Positions 5,033-6,598 of a DNA stretch of 6,598 bases are shown in pieces. A program made the position numbers and the translations under genes. The notes under the pieces are model-generated. The model saw only the letters and a program-made list of their open reading frames with translations. It was not told the DNA's origin and made no database searches. Each line of letters begins with the position of its first letter. The stretch's first letter is position 1. Origin of the DNA: an uncultured Clostridia bacterium (GTDB lineage: Bacteria > Bacillota > Clostridia > Oscillospirales > CAG-272); NCBI GenBank assembly GCA_946618395.1, contig CAMOLD010000072.1, positions 1-6,598 on the forward strand, written 5' to 3'.

Positions 5033-6094
5033 TTATTCGGCTCCGGCACTGCCGGCGGCACGGCGGAGCTGTCCGCAGGAGGCGTTGATGTCCGCTCCCA
5101 ACGTGCGGCGGATGGTGGCGCGAATGCCTTTTGCCTCCAAAATGGCCGCAAATTTTCGCACGGCGGCGCGGTCGCTGGTTTGGAACCCGGTCTCGGCAAC
5201 GGCGTTGACCGGAATGAGATTGACATGAATGGGCATGGTGCTTTGACGGTCGCGCAGATGCGAATTGAGCACCTGCGCCAGTTTTTCGGCATCCTTGGGC
5301 GAATCGTTTTTGCCGGAAATCAAGGTGTATTCAAAAGAAATTCTGCGCCCGGTGGCGCGAAAATATGCGCGGCAGGCATTAAGAAGCGCATCCACGCCCC
5401 AGCGTTTGTTGACCGGCATGATGGAGGAGCGCGTTTCGTCGTCCGGCGCGTGGAGCGAAATGGACAACGTGATGGGTAGATCTTCCTTTTGCAATTTTTC
5501 AATGCCGTCCACCAAGCCGCAGGTGGAAAGCGAGATATGCCGGTAGCCGATGTTCAGCCCTGCCGGATGATTGACCAGGTGCAAAAACCGAACGACCTGC
5601 CCGTAGTTATCCAACGGCTCGCCAATGCCCATGAGCACAATGTTGGAAATGCGCTCGCCGGTGTCCTTCCCGGCGGCAATGACCTGCCCCAGGAGCTCCC
5701 CGGCGGAAAGATCGCGCACCTTGCCGCCAATGGTGGAGGCGCAGAATTTGCACCCCATGCGGCACCCGACCTGCGAGGAGATGCAAATGGTGTTGCCGTG
5801 TTCATAGCGCATCACAACGCTTTCCACACAGTTGCCGTCAGAGAGTGCAAAGAGATATTTAACCGTTCCGTCAATGGCGGAAACCAGCTTTTTGCGGATT
5901 TGCGGCAGGTTCCAAAGCGCAACCTCACAAAGCTTTTTGCGCAACGGGAGCGGCAGATTGGTCATCTCGCCGGGCGAAATTCCCTTGTGCATTTGCGAAA
6001 ACATCTGGTCGGCGCGGTAGCCCGGCTCGCCCAGCTCCAACAGAAACGCGCGGAGTTCTTCCGGCATCATGGATAACAGTTCCCGTTGTTCCAT
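5033..6094 (-). CDS. rlmN: Dual-specificity 23S rRNA/tRNA adenine-C2 methyltransferase
   Basis: A 353-residue radical-SAM enzyme, normal length for the family, that methylates C2 of A2503 in 23S rRNA and of A37 in some tRNAs. The iron-sulfur cluster motif is CRMGCKFC (Cys111, Cys115, Cys118). Cys104, in NTICISSQVGC, matches the cysteine that resolves the protein-RNA intermediate, and Cys340, in GADINASCGQL, matches the methyl-carrying cysteine, so all key residues are present. Other family blocks are MGIGEPLDN (155-163), SISLHAPDD (211-219) and HVNLIPVN (290-297). The lack of a Cfr-type signature and the full match to RlmN blocks make Cfr unlikely. The start at 6094 is preferred to ATG 6136 because it follows AGGAG (6105-6101) by 6 bases, whereas 6136 would overlap rsmB. 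The gene is 16 bases downstream of rsmB, consistent with one operon. Confidence 0.97.
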   Translation of the reverse strand: MEQRELLSMMPEELRAFLLELGEPGYRADQMFSQMHKGISPGEMTNLPLPLRKKLCEVALWNLPQIRKKLVSAIDGTVKYLFALSDGNCVESVVMRYEHGNTICISSQVGCRMGCKFCASTIGGKVRDLSAGELLGQVIAAGKDTGERISNIVLMGIGEPLDNYGQVVRFLHLVNHPAGLNIGYRHISLSTCGLVDGIEKLQKEDLPITLSISLHAPDDETRSSIMPVNKRWGVDALLNACRAYFRATGRRISFEYTLISGKNDSPKDAEKLAQVLNSHLRDRQSTMPIHVNLIPVNAVAETGFQTSDRAAVRKFAAILEAKGIRATIRRTLGADINASCGQLRRAAGSAGAE

Positions 6095-6110
6095 GCCCCT
6101 CTCCTTTCGG

Positions 6111-6598
6111 TCAGTTTTTTCGCTCCAAAACGGCATAAAAGAAGCCGTCGGTGCCGTCGGTATCGGGATAAAGCGTTTGCTTTTCCACCAGTATAAAATC
6201 GTGGTGTTCCGCCAAAAACGGCTCGACTACGCCCTCGTTTTCCTCCGGGAAAATGGTGCAGGTGGAATAAACCATCCGTCCGCCGTGGCGCACCAGCGTT
6301 GCCGAGCGGGCAAGGATTGCCGCCTGGATTTTGGGCAGTCCGGCGCTTGTTTCGGGGGCTTTGCCCCGCAGTTCCGGTTTTTTTGCCAGCACGCCGAAGC
6401 CCGAACAGGGCACGTCGCAAATGACACGGTCGGCTTTCCCTTCCCATTCCGGCAGTTTTTCACGTGCATCGCGTTCTCCAACCGAAAGGATAGTAATGCC
6501 CAGTCGCGCGGCGCCGCTTTCCACCAGCGAGAGTTTGGAGGCGTGCAGATCGAAGGACAGCACGCGCCCCTGATTTTGCATATCGATTGCCGCGCCGA
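6111..6598 (-). CDS. rsmB: 16S rRNA m5C967 methyltransferase, 3' part only
   Basis: The C-terminal part of the NOL1/NOP2/Sun-type SAM-dependent methyltransferase domain, running off the right edge; about 162 codons are visible of a protein usually near 430-450. The Asp of LSFDLHASKL (SAM binding) comes first. DVPCSGFGVLAKKPELR is motif IV, with the cysteine that releases the product, and YSTCTIFPEENE is motif VI, with the TC catalytic cysteine. The end TDGFFYAVLERKN is typical of RsmB. RsmB makes 5-methylcytosine at position 967 of 16S rRNA. The missing part would hold the NusB-like RNA-binding region and the CAAPGGK SAM-binding loop. An ATG at 6581 is internal to the family, not a start, and the frame is open to the edge. 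The next gene, rlmN, begins 16 bases after this stop, as in many Bacillota. RsmF-type paralogues share these motifs, but order and C-terminus favour RsmB. Confidence 0.92.
   Translation of the reverse strand, partial: GAAIDMQNQGRVLSFDLHASKLSLVESGAARLGITILSVGERDAREKLPEWEGKADRVICDVPCSGFGVLAKKPELRGKAPETSAGLPKIQAAILARSATLVRHGGRMVYSTCTIFPEENEGVVEPFLAEHHDFILVEKQTLYPDTDGTDGFFYAVLERKN

Overview
The window looks like chromosomal DNA of an endospore-forming Clostridia-type Bacillota, probably near Oscillospirales. The evidence is a SpoIIQ-like LytM protein behind a sigma-F-like promoter, an energy-coupling-factor (ECF) S component, a PASTA protein, the Bacillota-style rsmB-rlmN-...-rsgA order, strong AGGAG ribosome binding sites and intrinsic terminators with T-tracts. 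The genus assignment is inference only.

The left half reads rightward. Bases 1-307 are an AT-rich, probably divergent control region. It holds a possible leftward gene start at the very edge, an inverted repeat and a sigma-F-like promoter. Three rightward genes follow: a SpoIIQ-like M23 membrane protein (308-1093), an ECF transporter S component (1240-1845) and a MATE exporter (1924-3363). An intrinsic terminator follows each one. A near-consensus sigma-A promoter precedes the ECF gene, so at least the first two are separate transcription units.

The right half reads leftward as a ribosome and cell-wall housekeeping cluster: rsmB (3' part only, 6598-6111), rlmN (6094-5033), a small membrane-anchored protein with two PASTA domains (4941-4423) and rsgA (4405-3404). 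It converges on the MATE gene at a shared perfect 34-bp palindromic terminator. rsmB and rlmN methylate 16S and 23S rRNA, and rsgA checks 30S assembly.

The most interesting point lies between rlmN and rsgA. In many Bacillota this interval carries a PP2C phosphatase (prpC/stp) and a Ser/Thr kinase with PASTA repeats (prkC). Here only a transmembrane segment plus two PASTA domains remains, with its own start and ribosome binding site and no phosphatase or kinase. rpe and thiN, which often follow rsgA, are also absent. No mobile element, CRISPR array, tRNA or rRNA gene was seen, and I do not see a clearly novel multi-gene system.
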